Source: Lachnospiraceae bacterium
Lineage (GTDB): Bacteria > Bacillota > Clostridia > Lachnospirales > Lachnospiraceae
Direction: 5' to 3'
Assembly (NCBI GenBank): GCA_022781925.1
Contig: JALESO010000012.1
Coordinates: 1-64,000 of the forward strand
DNA length: 64,000 bases
Shown here one piece after another: positions 8,857 through 18,795 of this stretch (positions are counted from its first letter, which is position 1; each line of letters starts with the position of its first letter). The position numbers and the translations under genes are program-made. The notes under the pieces were generated by a model that had not been told where the DNA came from, made no database searches, and saw nothing but the letters and a program-made list of their open reading frames with translations.

Positions 8857-10140
8857 ATGAAAAAAGCAGCATTACACAGCCTTGGATGTAAAGTAAATTC
8901 ATACGAGACAGAGGCAATGCAGCAGATGCTGGAACAGGCAGGATATGAGATTGTGCCCTTCCATGACAGAGCGGATGTGTATATTATCAATACCTGTTCT
9001 GTGACGAATATTGCGGATCGCAAATCCCGGCAGATGATCCATAAAGCAAAGAAGATGAACCCGGATGCGATCGTGGTGGCGGCAGGCTGTTATGTCCAGA
9101 CCTCTACGGAGCAGGCAAAAGCGGATGCAGCCATTGACATTATTATCGGAAATAATAAAAAGCAGGATCTTCTTGAGATGCTGGCGGCCTATGAGGCGGA
9201 TCACGGCATAGAACAGGAAGGTGTGCTGGATATTAATCATACAAAACAGGAATACGAAGAACTGACGGTGATCCATCCGTCAGAGCATACCCGTGCATTT
9301 TTAAAAGTACAGGACGGATGCAATCAGTTCTGCAGCTATTGCATCATTCCGTATGCCCGGGGCAGAGTCAGAAGCCGGAAACTGGCGGATGTGGAACAGG
9401 AAGCACGCAGACTGGCGGAAAACGGATTTCAGGAACTGGTGCTGACCGGTATCCATCTGAGTTCCTATGGCATCGACTGTGACAGCAGCCTGCTGGAACT
9501 GATCCGTACACTGCATGGCATTGACGGTATTGAGCGGATCCGTCTGGGCTCTCTGGAGCCGGGCATCATTACAGAAAGCTTTGTACAGGCACTGGTGAAG
9601 CTGCCAAAAGTATGTCCGCATTTTCATCTGTCCCTGCAGAGTGGAAGCGCAACGGTGTTAAAACGGATGAACCGCCGGTATACACCGGAAGAATATCTGG
9701 AAAAATGCGATCTGCTGCGTCAGTATTATGAGCATCCGGCTATCACCACGGATATCATTGTGGGATTTCCGGGAGAGACACCGGAAGAGTTTGAAGAGAC
9801 CTGCGCGTTTGTGAAAAAAGTGGATTTTTATGAGGTACATGTGTTTAAATATTCCAAGCGGAACGGAACCGTGGCAGCCTCCATGCCGGATCAGATACAG
9901 GAATCCGTCAAAGCGGAGCGCAGCGGTATTCTGATGGAACTTGCAGAAAAACAGAAAAAGGAATTCATTCAGTATTATGAAGGAAAAAAAGTGTCTGTAC
10001 TGTTTGAGGAACCGGTGGAAGTAGACGGTGTGCGCTATTTTGAAGGCCTGACACCGGAATATGTCAAAGTATGGGTACCCACAGAGGAAAACCTGGCGAA
10101 CCGGATAATGAAGGTTGAATTTTTCCCCTATTTATATTAG
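8857..10140 (+). CDS. mtaB: tRNA t6A37 methylthiotransferase MtaB
   Basis: 427 residues. The N-terminal UPF0004 domain carries three cysteines (LGCKVNSYE, NTCSVTN, AAGCYVQ) that bind one iron-sulfur cluster. The radical SAM domain has CNQFCSYCIIPYARG (about residues 152-166). The C-terminal part, about 60 residues, is the TRAM-type RNA-binding region. It converts t6A to ms2t6A at position 37 of ANN-decoding tRNAs. The NTCSVTN form and overall length fit MtaB rather than MiaB or RimO. Confidence 0.93.
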   Translation: MKKAALHSLGCKVNSYETEAMQQMLEQAGYEIVPFHDRADVYIINTCSVTNIADRKSRQMIHKAKKMNPDAIVVAAGCYVQTSTEQAKADAAIDIIIGNNKKQDLLEMLAAYEADHGIEQEGVLDINHTKQEYEELTVIHPSEHTRAFLKVQDGCNQFCSYCIIPYARGRVRSRKLADVEQEARRLAENGFQELVLTGIHLSSYGIDCDSSLLELIRTLHGIDGIERIRLGSLEPGIITESFVQALVKLPKVCPHFHLSLQSGSATVLKRMNRRYTPEEYLEKCDLLRQYYEHPAITTDIIVGFPGETPEEFEETCAFVKKVDFYEVHVFKYSKRNGTVAASMPDQIQESVKAERSGILMELAEKQKKEFIQYYEGKKVSVLFEEPVEVDGVRYFEGLTPEYVKVWVPTEENLANRIMKVEFFPYLY

Positions 10141-10178
10141 AATGAAAGACGAGAGATTTTAACGACAGAGGTACAGTT

Positions 10179-10442
10179 ATGCAGGATTTAAGCAGTACAC
10201 AATATTTTAAAGTAGAAAAAGCACCGGAATTAAAAATCGGTGATGTTCTGGAAATCGTATACAAAGCGATGGCAGAGAAAGGATACAATCCGATCAATCA
10301 GATCGTGGGATACATTATGTCCGGAGATCCGACATATATTACAAGTTATAAGAATGCCCGCAGTCTGATCATGAAGGTAGAACGTGACGAACTCGTAGAA
10401 GAAGTTATGAAAGATTACGTTGCCAAACATGGATGGGATTAG
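10179..10442 (+). CDS. ireB: IreB-family regulatory phosphoprotein (DUF965)
   Basis: 87 residues with the family's conserved core ([19 protein letters not shown] and [12 protein letters not shown]). In Enterococcus, IreB is phosphorylated on N-terminal threonines by the PASTA kinase IreK and affects cephalosporin resistance; here the equivalent N-terminus is LSSTQYFK. The following ruvX starts 8 nt after the stop. ireB-ruvX-DUF1292 is the same order as Bacillus yrzL-yrrK-yrzB. Confidence 0.9.
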   Translation: MQDLSSTQYFKVEKAPELKIGDVLEIVYKAMAEKGYNPINQIVGYIMSGDPTYITSYKNARSLIMKVERDELVEEVMKDYVAKHGWD

Positions 10443-10450
10443 GAAAACAT

Positions 10451-10888
10451 ATGAGAATCATGGGACTTGATTTTGGTTCAAAAACGGTTGGGGTGGCAAT
10501 CAGTGACCCCTTGTTTTTGACTGCCCAGGGAATTGAGATCGTGCGGCGCAAGTCACCGGGAAAGCTGCGTCAGACGCTGGCACGGATCGAGGAACTGAAA
10601 GAGGAATATGAAGTAGGAAAGATCGTGCTCGGGTTTCCGAAAAATATGAACAACACAGAGGGAGAACGATGTGAGAAAACACTGGAGTTCAAGGAAATGC
10701 TGGAAAAGCGGACCGGACTCGAGGTAGTGCTCTGGGATGAACGACTGACCACCGTGGAAGCAGACCGTACCATGATGGAAGCCGGAATCCGCAGAGAAAA
10801 CAGAAAAGAGTATGTGGACGAACTGGCTGCCATCTTTATTTTGCAGGGATATCTGGATTATCAGGGCAGACAGCACACGGAAGGGTAG
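10451..10888 (+). CDS. ruvX: Putative pre-16S rRNA nuclease / Holliday junction resolvase (YqgF/RuvX)
   Basis: 145 residues of the RNase H-like YqgF family. Motifs seen are [16 protein letters not shown] (first catalytic Asp), [21 protein letters not shown] and [14 protein letters not shown], which supply the acidic active site. ATG 10451 (MRIMGLDFG) was chosen over an upstream GTG because it gives the usual N-terminus. Members process the 16S 5' end in E. coli and have been assigned resolvase activity; which applies here cannot be told from sequence. Confidence 0.9.
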   Translation: MRIMGLDFGSKTVGVAISDPLFLTAQGIEIVRRKSPGKLRQTLARIEELKEEYEVGKIVLGFPKNMNNTEGERCEKTLEFKEMLEKRTGLEVVLWDERLTTVEADRTMMEAGIRRENRKEYVDELAAIFILQGYLDYQGRQHTEG

Positions 10889-10895
10889 AAGTGCG

Positions 10896-11153
10896 ATGGA
10901 GAAAATTATTTTTACAGATCCGGAGAATCAGGAAGATCTTGAATTGTACCTTTTAGAACAGACATGTATCAACGGAACGACTTATCTGCTTGCGGCTGAG
11001 GAAGAAGAGGAGGATTCTGTTGCATATATTTTGAAGGAAGTACAGACGGAAAACGAAGATGTCATCTATGCAATGGTGGAGGACGATGTGGAATTAAATG
11101 CCATCTCCAAAGTTTTTGCAGAGATGCTGGACGATGTAGACATTGAAATGTAA
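10896..11153 (+). CDS. DUF1292 small acidic protein (YrzB-like)
   Basis: 85 residues, highly acidic, beginning MEKIIFTDPENQEDLELYLLE, which is the DUF1292 core, then AAEEEEEDSVAYILKE. It starts 7 nt after ruvX. Biochemical function is unknown. The neighbourhood conservation (ireB-ruvX-DUF1292) is what identifies it. Confidence 0.85.
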   Translation: MEKIIFTDPENQEDLELYLLEQTCINGTTYLLAAEEEEEDSVAYILKEVQTENEDVIYAMVEDDVELNAISKVFAEMLDDVDIEM

Positions 11154-11185
11154 AAAGAACGGAAATAAAACAGGAGGTGCGATTT

Positions 11186-12850
11186 TTGGCAAATACAAAA
11201 AAATCAAAATTAAAGATCATTCCCCTTGGCGGTCTGGAAGCCATCGGAATGAATATTACTGCCTTTGAATACGAAGACAGTATTATTGTTGTGGATTGCG
11301 GTCTGGCATTCCCGGAGGACGATATGTACGGTATCGATCTGTGCATACCGGATATCACTTATTTAAAAGACAATATTGATCGTGTAAAGGGATTTTTCAT
11401 TACTCACGGTCATGAGGATCATATCGGAGCACTTCCTTATGTGCTGCGTGAGATCAACGTGCCGATCTATGCGACAAAACTGACCATCGGTATCATTGAT
11501 CACAAACTTGGCGAGCATAATATGCTGAACAAGGTAAAAAGAAAAGTAGTCAAATACGGACAGCATATCAATCTCGGATGTTTCCGCGTGGAATTTATCA
11601 AGACAAATCACAGTATTCAGGACGCTGCCGCACTGGCCATCTATTCTCCGGCAGGAACGGTTGTGCATACCGGTGACTTTAAAGTAGATTATACACCGGT
11701 TTACGGAGATGCCATTGATCTGCAGCGTTTTGGTGAGATCGGTAAAAAAGGAGTTCTGGCACTGATGTGCGACAGTACCAATGCAGAGCGTCCTGGTTTT
11801 ACCATGACAGAGCGGAAAGTCGGCAAGACATTTGAGAGTATTTTCAGTGACCATACCCATCAGAGGATCATTGTGGCAACCTTTGCTTCGAACGTAGACC
11901 GTGTACAGCAGATCATCAATACTGCTTACAAATTCGGCCGTAAAGTAGTGGTGGAGGGCCGCAGTATGGTGAACATCATCTCTATCGCATCGGAACTTGG
12001 TTATCTGAATATTCCGGACAATACACTGATCGAAGTGGATCAGCTGAAGAATTATCCGGATGAGAAGACAGTCCTGATCACCACCGGAAGCCAGGGTGAG
12101 CCACTGGCAGCACTGTCCCGTATGGCAAACGGTATCCACCGTAAAGTAAAGATCCAGCCGAATGATCTGATCGTGTTCAGTTCCAATCCGATCCCGGGAA
12201 ATGAAAAAGCAGTTTCCAAGATCATCAACGATCTGTATCGGCAGAGTGCGGAAGTTATTTTCCAGGATACTCATGTATCCGGACATGCCTGCCAGGAAGA
12301 GATCAAGCTGATCTACTCTCTGCTGCACCCGAAGTATGCGATCCCGGTACACGGTGAGTTCAAACACCGGAAAGCACAGGCAGGCGTTGCCGCAGAACTT
12401 GGCATGGACAAAGAGCATATCCTGATGATCTCATCCGGCGATGTGCTGGAAATCGATGAAAACGGTGCGGAAGTAGTCGGAAAAGTACCGGCAGGCTCCG
12501 TATTTGTCGACGGACTTGGCGTTGGTGATGTCGGAAATATCGTTATGCGTGACCGTCAGCATCTGGCTGAGGACGGTATCATTATCGTGGTACTGACGCT
12601 GCAGGCAGGTTCCGGACAGCTTCTGGCAGGACCGGATATCGTATCCCGTGGTTTTGTCTATGTGCGCGGTTCCGAGAGTCTGATGGATGAAGCACAGAAG
12701 CTCCTCAATGAGCATGTGACCAGTCTGACAGACCGCGGTATTACAGACTGGGGCAAGATCAAGACAGAGATCAAAGATTCACTGGGCGAATTTGTATGGA
12801 AAAAGACAAAACGCCGTCCGATGATCATTCCGATTATTATGGAAGTGTAA
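11186..12850 (+). CDS. rnjA: Ribonuclease J
   Basis: 554 residues of the metallo-beta-lactamase/beta-CASP family. The zinc motif HGHEDHIGALPY lies near residue 75. Other family elements are GDFKVDYTP, the beta-CASP region (about 210-370), SSNPIPGNEKAV and HVSGHA. RNase J has 5'-3' exonuclease and endonuclease activity and matures and degrades mRNA. The likely start is TTG 11186 (MANTKKSKLK): AGGAGGTG at 11172-11179 is an ideal ribosome binding site for it, whereas the in-frame GTG at 11177 lies inside that site. Confidence 0.95.
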   Translation: MANTKKSKLKIIPLGGLEAIGMNITAFEYEDSIIVVDCGLAFPEDDMYGIDLCIPDITYLKDNIDRVKGFFITHGHEDHIGALPYVLREINVPIYATKLTIGIIDHKLGEHNMLNKVKRKVVKYGQHINLGCFRVEFIKTNHSIQDAAALAIYSPAGTVVHTGDFKVDYTPVYGDAIDLQRFGEIGKKGVLALMCDSTNAERPGFTMTERKVGKTFESIFSDHTHQRIIVATFASNVDRVQQIINTAYKFGRKVVVEGRSMVNIISIASELGYLNIPDNTLIEVDQLKNYPDEKTVLITTGSQGEPLAALSRMANGIHRKVKIQPNDLIVFSSNPIPGNEKAVSKIINDLYRQSAEVIFQDTHVSGHACQEEIKLIYSLLHPKYAIPVHGEFKHRKAQAGVAAELGMDKEHILMISSGDVLEIDENGAEVVGKVPAGSVFVDGLGVGDVGNIVMRDRQHLAEDGIIIVVLTLQAGSGQLLAGPDIVSRGFVYVRGSESLMDEAQKLLNEHVTSLTDRGITDWGKIKTEIKDSLGEFVWKKTKRRPMIIPIIMEV

Positions 12851-12854
12851 GGAA

Positions 12855-13196
12855 ATGGAGTTAAAGACAAGTATCGAGGAACTGAAGCGTTCTCTGCTGG
12901 AGAGTGAAGCGTTTTTGCGGTATCAGAAGATCCGTGAGGAAGTACATCATTATCCGGAAAAAGAGCACAGACTTCATGAGTTCAGAAGGAAAAATTATTT
13001 TCTGCAGAACAGCAAAGAACAGATCGATCTGTTTACCGAAGCAGACCGGCTGGAACAGGAGTATGCGGATGTGTACAAGGATCCGCTTCTGGGAGAATTC
13101 CTGGCAGCGGAAGTAGCAGTCTGCCGCATTATCCAGCAGGTGAATCAGGAACTGATCGGCTGTCTGGATTTTGAAGCGATTCTGTATGAAGAATAG
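12855..13196 (+). CDS. YlbF/YmcA-family protein
   Basis: 113 residues, nearly all helical and charged, with the family's heptad-rich body (RYQKIREEVHHYPEKE... NYFLQNSKEQIDLF). In B. subtilis, YlbF, YmcA and YaaT form the Y-complex that modulates RNase Y and developmental phosphorelay. Here the gene sits 4 nt behind RNase J, which agrees with a role in RNA decay (inference). Which of the two paralogues it equals is not clear. Confidence 0.8.
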   Translation: MELKTSIEELKRSLLESEAFLRYQKIREEVHHYPEKEHRLHEFRRKNYFLQNSKEQIDLFTEADRLEQEYADVYKDPLLGEFLAAEVAVCRIIQQVNQELIGCLDFEAILYEE

Positions 13197-13220
13197 AAAA
13201 CAGATGGTACAGGTTGGATT

Positions 13221-13880
13221 ATGATCGTAGATGAAAGATTTGTGACATATATCAACTCACTGAATACGGGAAATACGCCGTTTCTGGAAGAGTTGGAGAA
13301 AACAGCAAAAGAAGCTTATGTACCGATTATCCGGCGGGAAATGCAGAGCCTGCTGAAATTACTGCTGGCGATGAAACGCCCGGTCCGGATACTTGAGGTG
13401 GGCACAGCCGTCGGATTTTCCGCACTTCTGATGGCGGAGTATAATCCGGTGGACTGTGAGATCACCACCATAGAAAATTATGAGAAGCGTATCCCGATAG
13501 CAAAAGAAAATTTTGCAAAGGCAGGACGGGATCAGATGATCACGCTGCTGGAAGGGGATGCCGCAGAAGTATTAAAGACACTGCAGGAACCTTATGATTT
13601 TATATTTATGGATGCGGCCAAAGGGCAGTACATCCATTTCTTTGACGATGTCTTGCGTTTGCTGGCGGAGGGTGGTATCCTTGTGTCAGATAATGTACTG
13701 CAGGACGGCGATATCATAGAGTCCCACTATGCAGTGACCAGAAGAAACCGCACGATCCACAAGCGGATGCGGGAGTATCTGTATGAACTGACTCACAACG
13801 AAGAGCTGACCACAGCAGTATTACCGGTGGGCGACGGTGTGACGGTCAGTGTAAAGAAAGAACAACAGGAAAAGAAGTAA
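13221..13880 (+). CDS. trmR: tRNA 5-hydroxyuridine methyltransferase (TrmR-like O-methyltransferase)
   Basis: 219 residues, class I SAM methyltransferase of the O-methyltransferase_3 family. The SAM motif is ILEVGTAVGFSALLMAEY (about residue 56). IFMDAAKGQYIHFFDD and VSDNVLQDG supply metal-site acids. It is directly followed by a U32 protease-family gene, the pairing seen for B. subtilis yrrM with yrrN/yrrO. There TrhP makes 5-hydroxyuridine at tRNA position 34 and TrmR methylates it to mo5U. Generic family membership is certain; the tRNA role rests on context. Confidence 0.85.
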   Translation: MIVDERFVTYINSLNTGNTPFLEELEKTAKEAYVPIIRREMQSLLKLLLAMKRPVRILEVGTAVGFSALLMAEYNPVDCEITTIENYEKRIPIAKENFAKAGRDQMITLLEGDAAEVLKTLQEPYDFIFMDAAKGQYIHFFDDVLRLLAEGGILVSDNVLQDGDIIESHYAVTRRNRTIHKRMREYLYELTHNEELTTAVLPVGDGVTVSVKKEQQEKK

Positions 13881-13890
13881 GGAGCATTTC

Positions 13891-15171
13891 ATGAAACATC
13901 CAGAATTACTGATTCCGGCCAGCAGCCTGGAAGTATTAAAGACAGCGGTTATGTTTGGTGCGGATGCCGTATACATTGGTGGTGAGGCGTTCGGCCTCAG
14001 AGCCAAAGCAAAGAATTTTTCCATGGAGGAGATCCGGGAAGGAATCGCATTTGCACATGCTCATGATGTAAAAGTATATATTACAGCAAATATTCTGGCT
14101 CACAACGGTGATCTGAGCGGAGTAAGAGCTTATTTTGAAGAATTAAAAGAGATCAAACCGGATGCACTGATCATTTCAGATCCGGGTGTCTTTATGATCG
14201 CCAGAGAAGTCTGTCCGGAAATTGATATCCATATCAGTACCCAGGCAAATAATACAAACTACGGAACCTATCAGTTCTGGCATCAGCTCGGCGCACGCCG
14301 TGTGGTAACCGCCAGAGAACTGTCTATGGCAGAGTTAAAGGAGATCCGGCAGAAAGCACCGGCAGATCTGGAGATGGAGACCTTCATCCACGGAGCCATG
14401 TGTATTTCCTATTCCGGACGCTGCCTGCTGTCCAATTATTTTACCGGCCGTGATGCCAACCGTGGGGCATGCACCCATCCATGCAGATGGAAATATGCCA
14501 TTGTGGAGGAGACCAGACCGGGAGAATATATGCCGGTTTATGAGAATGAACGCGGTACTTATATCTTCAATTCCAAGGATCTGTGTATGATCGAGCACAT
14601 CCCGGAACTCATCGACAGCGGAATTGACAGTTTCAAGATCGAGGGCCGTATGAAGACCGCACTGTATGTGGCTACCGTAGCCCGTACCTACCGGAAAGCA
14701 ATTGATGATTATCTGGAGTCTCCGGAACTTTATCAGAAAAATATGGACTGGTATCTGGATCAGATATCCAATTGCACATATCGTCAGTTTACAACCGGAT
14801 TTTTCTTCGGAAAACCGGATGAAAGCGCTCAGATTTATGACAACAACACATATGTGAAGGAGTACACGTATCTGGGCATTATAGGGGAATGCACTGCAGA
14901 CGGATTATACCGTATCGAACAGCGCAATAAATTTTCTGTAGGGGAACAGATTGAAATCATGAAGCCGGATGGAAGAAACATTCCGGTGATCGTCCGCAGG
15001 ATCGTGGACGAAGAAGGGCAGGAGATGCAATCTGCGCCGCATCCGAAGCAGGTTTTATATATTGAACTTGCTGCGGCAGAAAATGGTGCTCTTTCCGGGG
15101 CAGATGTTTCGGAGCAGGACAACCATGCAGCAGAACTTTATGACATATTGCGTAGGAAAGAGGAGGAATAG
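13891..15171 (+). CDS. trhP: U32-family tRNA hydroxylation protein TrhP
   Basis: 426 residues. The U32 signature METFIHGAMCISYSGRCLLS (about residues 157-176), followed by NRGACTHPCRWKY, holds the cysteines that bind an iron-sulfur cluster. Members once annotated as collagenase-like proteases are now tied to prephenate-dependent ho5U34 formation in tRNA. Its position 10 bp behind the TrmR-like methyltransferase supports that. It is one gene where B. subtilis has two. Confidence 0.88.
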   Translation: MKHPELLIPASSLEVLKTAVMFGADAVYIGGEAFGLRAKAKNFSMEEIREGIAFAHAHDVKVYITANILAHNGDLSGVRAYFEELKEIKPDALIISDPGVFMIAREVCPEIDIHISTQANNTNYGTYQFWHQLGARRVVTARELSMAELKEIRQKAPADLEMETFIHGAMCISYSGRCLLSNYFTGRDANRGACTHPCRWKYAIVEETRPGEYMPVYENERGTYIFNSKDLCMIEHIPELIDSGIDSFKIEGRMKTALYVATVARTYRKAIDDYLESPELYQKNMDWYLDQISNCTYRQFTTGFFFGKPDESAQIYDNNTYVKEYTYLGIIGECTADGLYRIEQRNKFSVGEQIEIMKPDGRNIPVIVRRIVDEEGQEMQSAPHPKQVLYIELAAAENGALSGADVSEQDNHAAELYDILRRKEEE

Positions 15172-15173
15172 TC

Positions 15174-16232
15174 ATGGCAAAAGATCGTTATGTGGCATAT
15201 GTCGGCACTTATACACACGGAAGCAGTGTGGGAATTCATATTTTTGATGTGGATGCCGGGAAAGGAAAAATGACAGAACGCAAGGTGGTTCCAATCAATA
15301 ATCCATCGGATGTGATCGTATCTACCAGCGGAAAATTTCTTTATTCTATTGCAGATGAAGGCGTACAGTCCTTCCGTATTTTACCGGACGGAGATCTGGA
15401 ACCGATTAATTCTGTGTGGACAGGTGGCATGAGAGGATGCTATCTGGAAGTAGATGAGCAGGATCGATACCTGTTTGTGGCAGGCTATCATGACGGACGA
15501 ATCACCATGATGAACTTAAATGAGGACGGTTCCATCGGCGAGATCGCAGATGGTATCTTCCATAAAGGAATCGGTGTAAATATCACAGACCGCAGTTCCA
15601 TGCCGCATGTAACCTGCGTGAAGGTGACACCGGATCAGCAGTGTGTCTGCGCCGTAGACAGCGGACTGGATCAGGTAAAGATTTACCGGATCGACAGAGA
15701 GCACAACAAGCTGGAACTGGAAGACATCCTTCGTTGTGAACTGGACAGTGGCCCGAAGATGCTTCGTTACGACCGTCAGCATAAATTTGCATATGTATTG
15801 TGCGAGATTGACAATGTCGTGGAGGTATATGAGGTTGGTACCCGAAAAGACGATGTGGATCCATTCAAACTGGTCCAGCGGATCAGCACTATTGAGCCGG
15901 GCGAAAAACAGCGTGCAGCAGCTTCCGGCATTGAATTTTCACCGGATGGAAATCACCTGTTTGTAACCAATGCGGGTATTAATACGGTCATCATTTATGA
16001 TGTGGATAAAGAGACCGGTGTGCTTACACCGTTATTCCATTGCAAGACCAGCGGAGATTATCCGAAGGCTGTGGCGGTTATGCCGGATAATAAGCACTTT
16101 ATTGTACTCAGCCATGAGACGGATGAAATCTTTACTTACAATATGAATTATGAAGATCGTTATTTCCTGCAGGATTCCAAGCCGATCAAGATCGAACAGC
16201 CGAACTGTATTTTTATACACAAGCTTTCATAG
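15174..16232 (+). CDS. Lactonase-family seven-bladed beta-propeller protein (Pgl-like)
   Basis: 352 residues. Propeller repeats recur throughout, for example YVAYVGTYTHGSSVGIHIF at the start, YLFVAGYHDGRITMMNLNEDG, and GIEFSPDGNHLFVTNAG in the last third. These match the YbhE/6-phosphogluconolactonase beta-propeller family. ATG 15174 lies 2 nt after the trhP stop with GGAGGAATAG upstream. The substrate is not proved; neighbours give no sugar-pathway context, so the lactonase label is family-based. Confidence 0.85.
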   Translation: MAKDRYVAYVGTYTHGSSVGIHIFDVDAGKGKMTERKVVPINNPSDVIVSTSGKFLYSIADEGVQSFRILPDGDLEPINSVWTGGMRGCYLEVDEQDRYLFVAGYHDGRITMMNLNEDGSIGEIADGIFHKGIGVNITDRSSMPHVTCVKVTPDQQCVCAVDSGLDQVKIYRIDREHNKLELEDILRCELDSGPKMLRYDRQHKFAYVLCEIDNVVEVYEVGTRKDDVDPFKLVQRISTIEPGEKQRAAASGIEFSPDGNHLFVTNAGINTVIIYDVDKETGVLTPLFHCKTSGDYPKAVAVMPDNKHFIVLSHETDEIFTYNMNYEDRYFLQDSKPIKIEQPNCIFIHKLS

Positions 16233-16233
16233 T

Positions 16234-16271
16234 AAAAAATGACTGTCACATACGTGACAGTCATTTTTTTA
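16234..16271. terminator. Bidirectional terminator between lactonase gene and aroC
   Basis: AAAAAATGACTGTCAC and GTGACAGTCATTTTTTT form a near-perfect stem around a 4-nt ATAC loop, with A and T runs on the two sides. It serves the convergent pair. Confidence 0.92.
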
Positions 16272-17369
16272 TTCGTAGATTTTCTTCAGATTATCAAGTT
16301 TTGCCGTGGTATTGCGAAGCATCAGATCCAGGATCGTAATGGCAGCCATAGCCTCCACGACGACAACGGCTCTCGGTACAACCACCGGATCATGGCGTCC
16401 CCGGATGCTGATATCTACGGCTTCGCCATCGGCATTTGCTGTATGCTGCAGCTGTGCGATAGATGGAGTCGGTTTGACAGCAGCACGGAACACGATGGGA
16501 GAACCATCACTGATACCACCCAGGATGCCACCGGCATGATTGGTGGCTTTGGTCAGCGGGCCATGTTCCTGTGGTACAAAGGAATCATTGTTTTCCGAAC
16601 CACGGGCAGTAGCAGCAGCAAATCCATCTCCAATCTCAAAGCCTTTTACTGCACCGATGGAGAAAATTGCTTTTGCCAGACTGGCATCCAGTTTGTCAAA
16701 GACCGGATCACCGATACCGGCAGGAACACCATTGATTACACATTCGATAATGCCGCCGGAAGAATCCTGTGCTTCGATGCACTGATCCAGAAAGGCCTGC
16801 GCTTCTTTGGCAGCCTGTGCATCCGGCATAGCCACCGGGTTCTGACTGATCTGTGCGGCATCAAAGCGGTTCGGATCAATGGAGACCGGACCGATGGCTT
16901 TTGTATAAGTAAGAATGGAGATTCCAATTTCTTTTAAAAGTTTTGCTGCGATGGCACCGGCTGCAACACGGCCGATGGTCTCACGGGCAGAGGAACGTCC
17001 GCCGCCGCGGTAATCGCGGAAGCCGTATTTTGCATCAAAGCAGTAGTCTGCATGTCCCGGACGATAGCAGCGAGCAATGTCACTGTAATCTTTGGAATGC
17101 TGGTTTTCATTTCTTACGATCATGGAGATCGGTGTTCCCGTGGTGCGTCCTTCAAAGACACCGGACAGAATCTCTACCCGGTCTGCTTCGGTACGTGGGG
17201 TTGTGTATTTGGACTGACCCGGTTTCCTGCGGTTTAAGTATATCTGGATATCTTCCTCGGAAAGTGAAAGTCCGCTGGGGCATCCGTCCACAACGACACC
17301 GACACCTTTTCCGTGGGATTCTCCCCAGGTTGTGATCTGAAAAATAGTTCCTGTATTTGAACCGGCCAT
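16269..17369 (-). CDS. aroC: Chorismate synthase
   Basis: 366 residues, minus strand. It converts EPSP to chorismate using reduced FMN, the last shikimate step. The N-terminal motif [21 protein letters not shown] and the [11 protein letters not shown] motif are the family signatures, with [12 protein letters not shown] near the C-terminus. I chose ATG 17369 (MAGSNTGT) because GGGAGGAAAC precedes it. A longer in-frame upstream stretch has no ribosome site and is not typical of AroC. No other shikimate gene is adjacent. Confidence 0.96.
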   Translation of the reverse strand: MAGSNTGTIFQITTWGESHGKGVGVVVDGCPSGLSLSEEDIQIYLNRRKPGQSKYTTPRTEADRVEILSGVFEGRTTGTPISMIVRNENQHSKDYSDIARCYRPGHADYCFDAKYGFRDYRGGGRSSARETIGRVAAGAIAAKLLKEIGISILTYTKAIGPVSIDPNRFDAAQISQNPVAMPDAQAAKEAQAFLDQCIEAQDSSGGIIECVINGVPAGIGDPVFDKLDASLAKAIFSIGAVKGFEIGDGFAAATARGSENNDSFVPQEHGPLTKATNHAGGILGGISDGSPIVFRAAVKPTPSIAQLQHTANADGEAVDISIRGRHDPVVVPRAVVVVEAMAAITILDLMLRNTTAKLDNLKKIYE

Positions 17370-17520
17370 AATGTTTCCTCCCTTAATAGCTAGGTATTTT
17401 CTGTTCACCTGCCTGATAACTGAATACATCTGATAAGTGAACTGTAAAAGTATTTTTGACACTTATCTTATTATATGATAAAGTTATAAACAGCGCAACG
17501 AAAAAGGAAAGGAACTTTTT

Positions 17521-18651
17521 ATGTATAAATTATTGAAAAAAGATGGACGCGCGAAGCGTGCCGAAGTGACAACGGTGCATGGAACCATCCAGACACCGGT
17601 ATTTATGAATGTTGGAACCGCAGCAGCGATCAAAGGTGCGGTATCCACAGATGATCTGCAGCAGATCAAGACACAGGTGCAGTTATCCAACACATACCAT
17701 CTGCATGTACGTCCGGGGGACAAACTGATCAAAGATCTGGGCGGTCTGCATAAGTTTATGGTATGGGACAAACCGATTCTGACAGATTCCGGCGGATTTC
17801 AGGTATTTTCCCTGGCCGGACTGCGAAAAATCAAAGAAGAGGGTGTGCATTTTCACTCTCATGTAGACGGACGCAAGATTTTCATGGGACCGGAAGAGAG
17901 TATGCAGATCCAGTCAAATCTTGGATCCACCATCGCCATGGCATTTGATGAGTGTGCGCCTGCCCTGGCTGACAGAAGTTATGTACAGCCATCCGTAGAC
18001 CGCACCACACGCTGGCTGGAGCGTTGCAAGAAAGAAATGCAGCGGCTGAACAGCCTGGAGGATACCATCAATAAAAATCAGATGCTTTTCGGTATCAATC
18101 AGGGTGCGATTTATGATGATATCCGTGTCGATCATGCAAAACGCATCAGTGAGATGGATCTGGACGGTTACGCAGTGGGCGGACTTGCCGTTGGCGAGAG
18201 CCATGAGGAGATGTATCACATTCTGGATGTGACGGTTCCGCATTTGCCGGAGGATAAACCGACGTACCTGATGGGTGTCGGTACACCGGCGAACATCCTG
18301 GAAGCAGTAGACCGGGGCGTGGATTTTTTTGACTGTGTTTATCCGAGCCGAAACGGACGCCACGGCCATGTGTATACCAATTTTGGTAAACTGAACCTGT
18401 TCAACCAGAAGTTTGAGCGTGACATGCGCCCAATCGAAGAGGGCTGTCAGTGCCCGGCCTGCCGCACATACAGCAGAGCTTACATCCGTCATCTGCTGAA
18501 AGCAAAAGAAATGCTTGGTATGCGTCTGTGCGTACTGCACAACCTGTATTTCTATAATACGATGATGGAAGAGATCCGTGATGCCATCGATGCAGGTAAT
18601 TATCAGAATTATAAGTCTGAGAAACTGTACCGCATGGAGCATGGAGAGTAG
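17521..18651 (+). CDS. tgt: Queuine tRNA-ribosyltransferase
   Basis: 376 residues. The active-site aspartates are in LTDSGGFQVFSLAGLRKIKE and in VDFFDCVYPSRNGRHGH. Zinc ligands are in CQCPACRTYSRAYIRHLLKA. It exchanges guanine 34 for preQ1 in GUN tRNAs. yajC follows, the usual tgt-yajC neighbourhood. AAGGAAAGGAAC lies just before the ATG. Confidence 0.96.
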   Translation: MYKLLKKDGRAKRAEVTTVHGTIQTPVFMNVGTAAAIKGAVSTDDLQQIKTQVQLSNTYHLHVRPGDKLIKDLGGLHKFMVWDKPILTDSGGFQVFSLAGLRKIKEEGVHFHSHVDGRKIFMGPEESMQIQSNLGSTIAMAFDECAPALADRSYVQPSVDRTTRWLERCKKEMQRLNSLEDTINKNQMLFGINQGAIYDDIRVDHAKRISEMDLDGYAVGGLAVGESHEEMYHILDVTVPHLPEDKPTYLMGVGTPANILEAVDRGVDFFDCVYPSRNGRHGHVYTNFGKLNLFNQKFERDMRPIEEGCQCPACRTYSRAYIRHLLKAKEMLGMRLCVLHNLYFYNTMMEEIRDAIDAGNYQNYKSEKLYRMEHGE

Positions 18652-18795
18652 GAAAATTTATCATGCAAGCATGATCATTCAGGGAATATCTGTGATGAGT
18701 GAACTGGAAAAAATAAAAAATATGCAAAATGGCTTGAAGAAAAGCGGTATTTTGTGTAGAATGTTAAATAGTATCGAAAAATAGGAGGAAATCAA

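Noticed and set aside
11363..12418. Minus-strand ORF of about 350 codons over rnjA
   Set aside because: Antisense of a highly conserved RNase J coding region; no start signals.
16239..16937. Long + strand ORF over aroC
   Set aside because: Shadow of aroC on the other strand: cysteine/isoleucine-rich low-quality composition, starts within the bidirectional terminator, no ribosome site.
18692..18784. Short ORF between tgt and yajC
   Set aside because: About 30 residues (MSELEKIKNMQNG...), no good ribosome site, no recognisable features.
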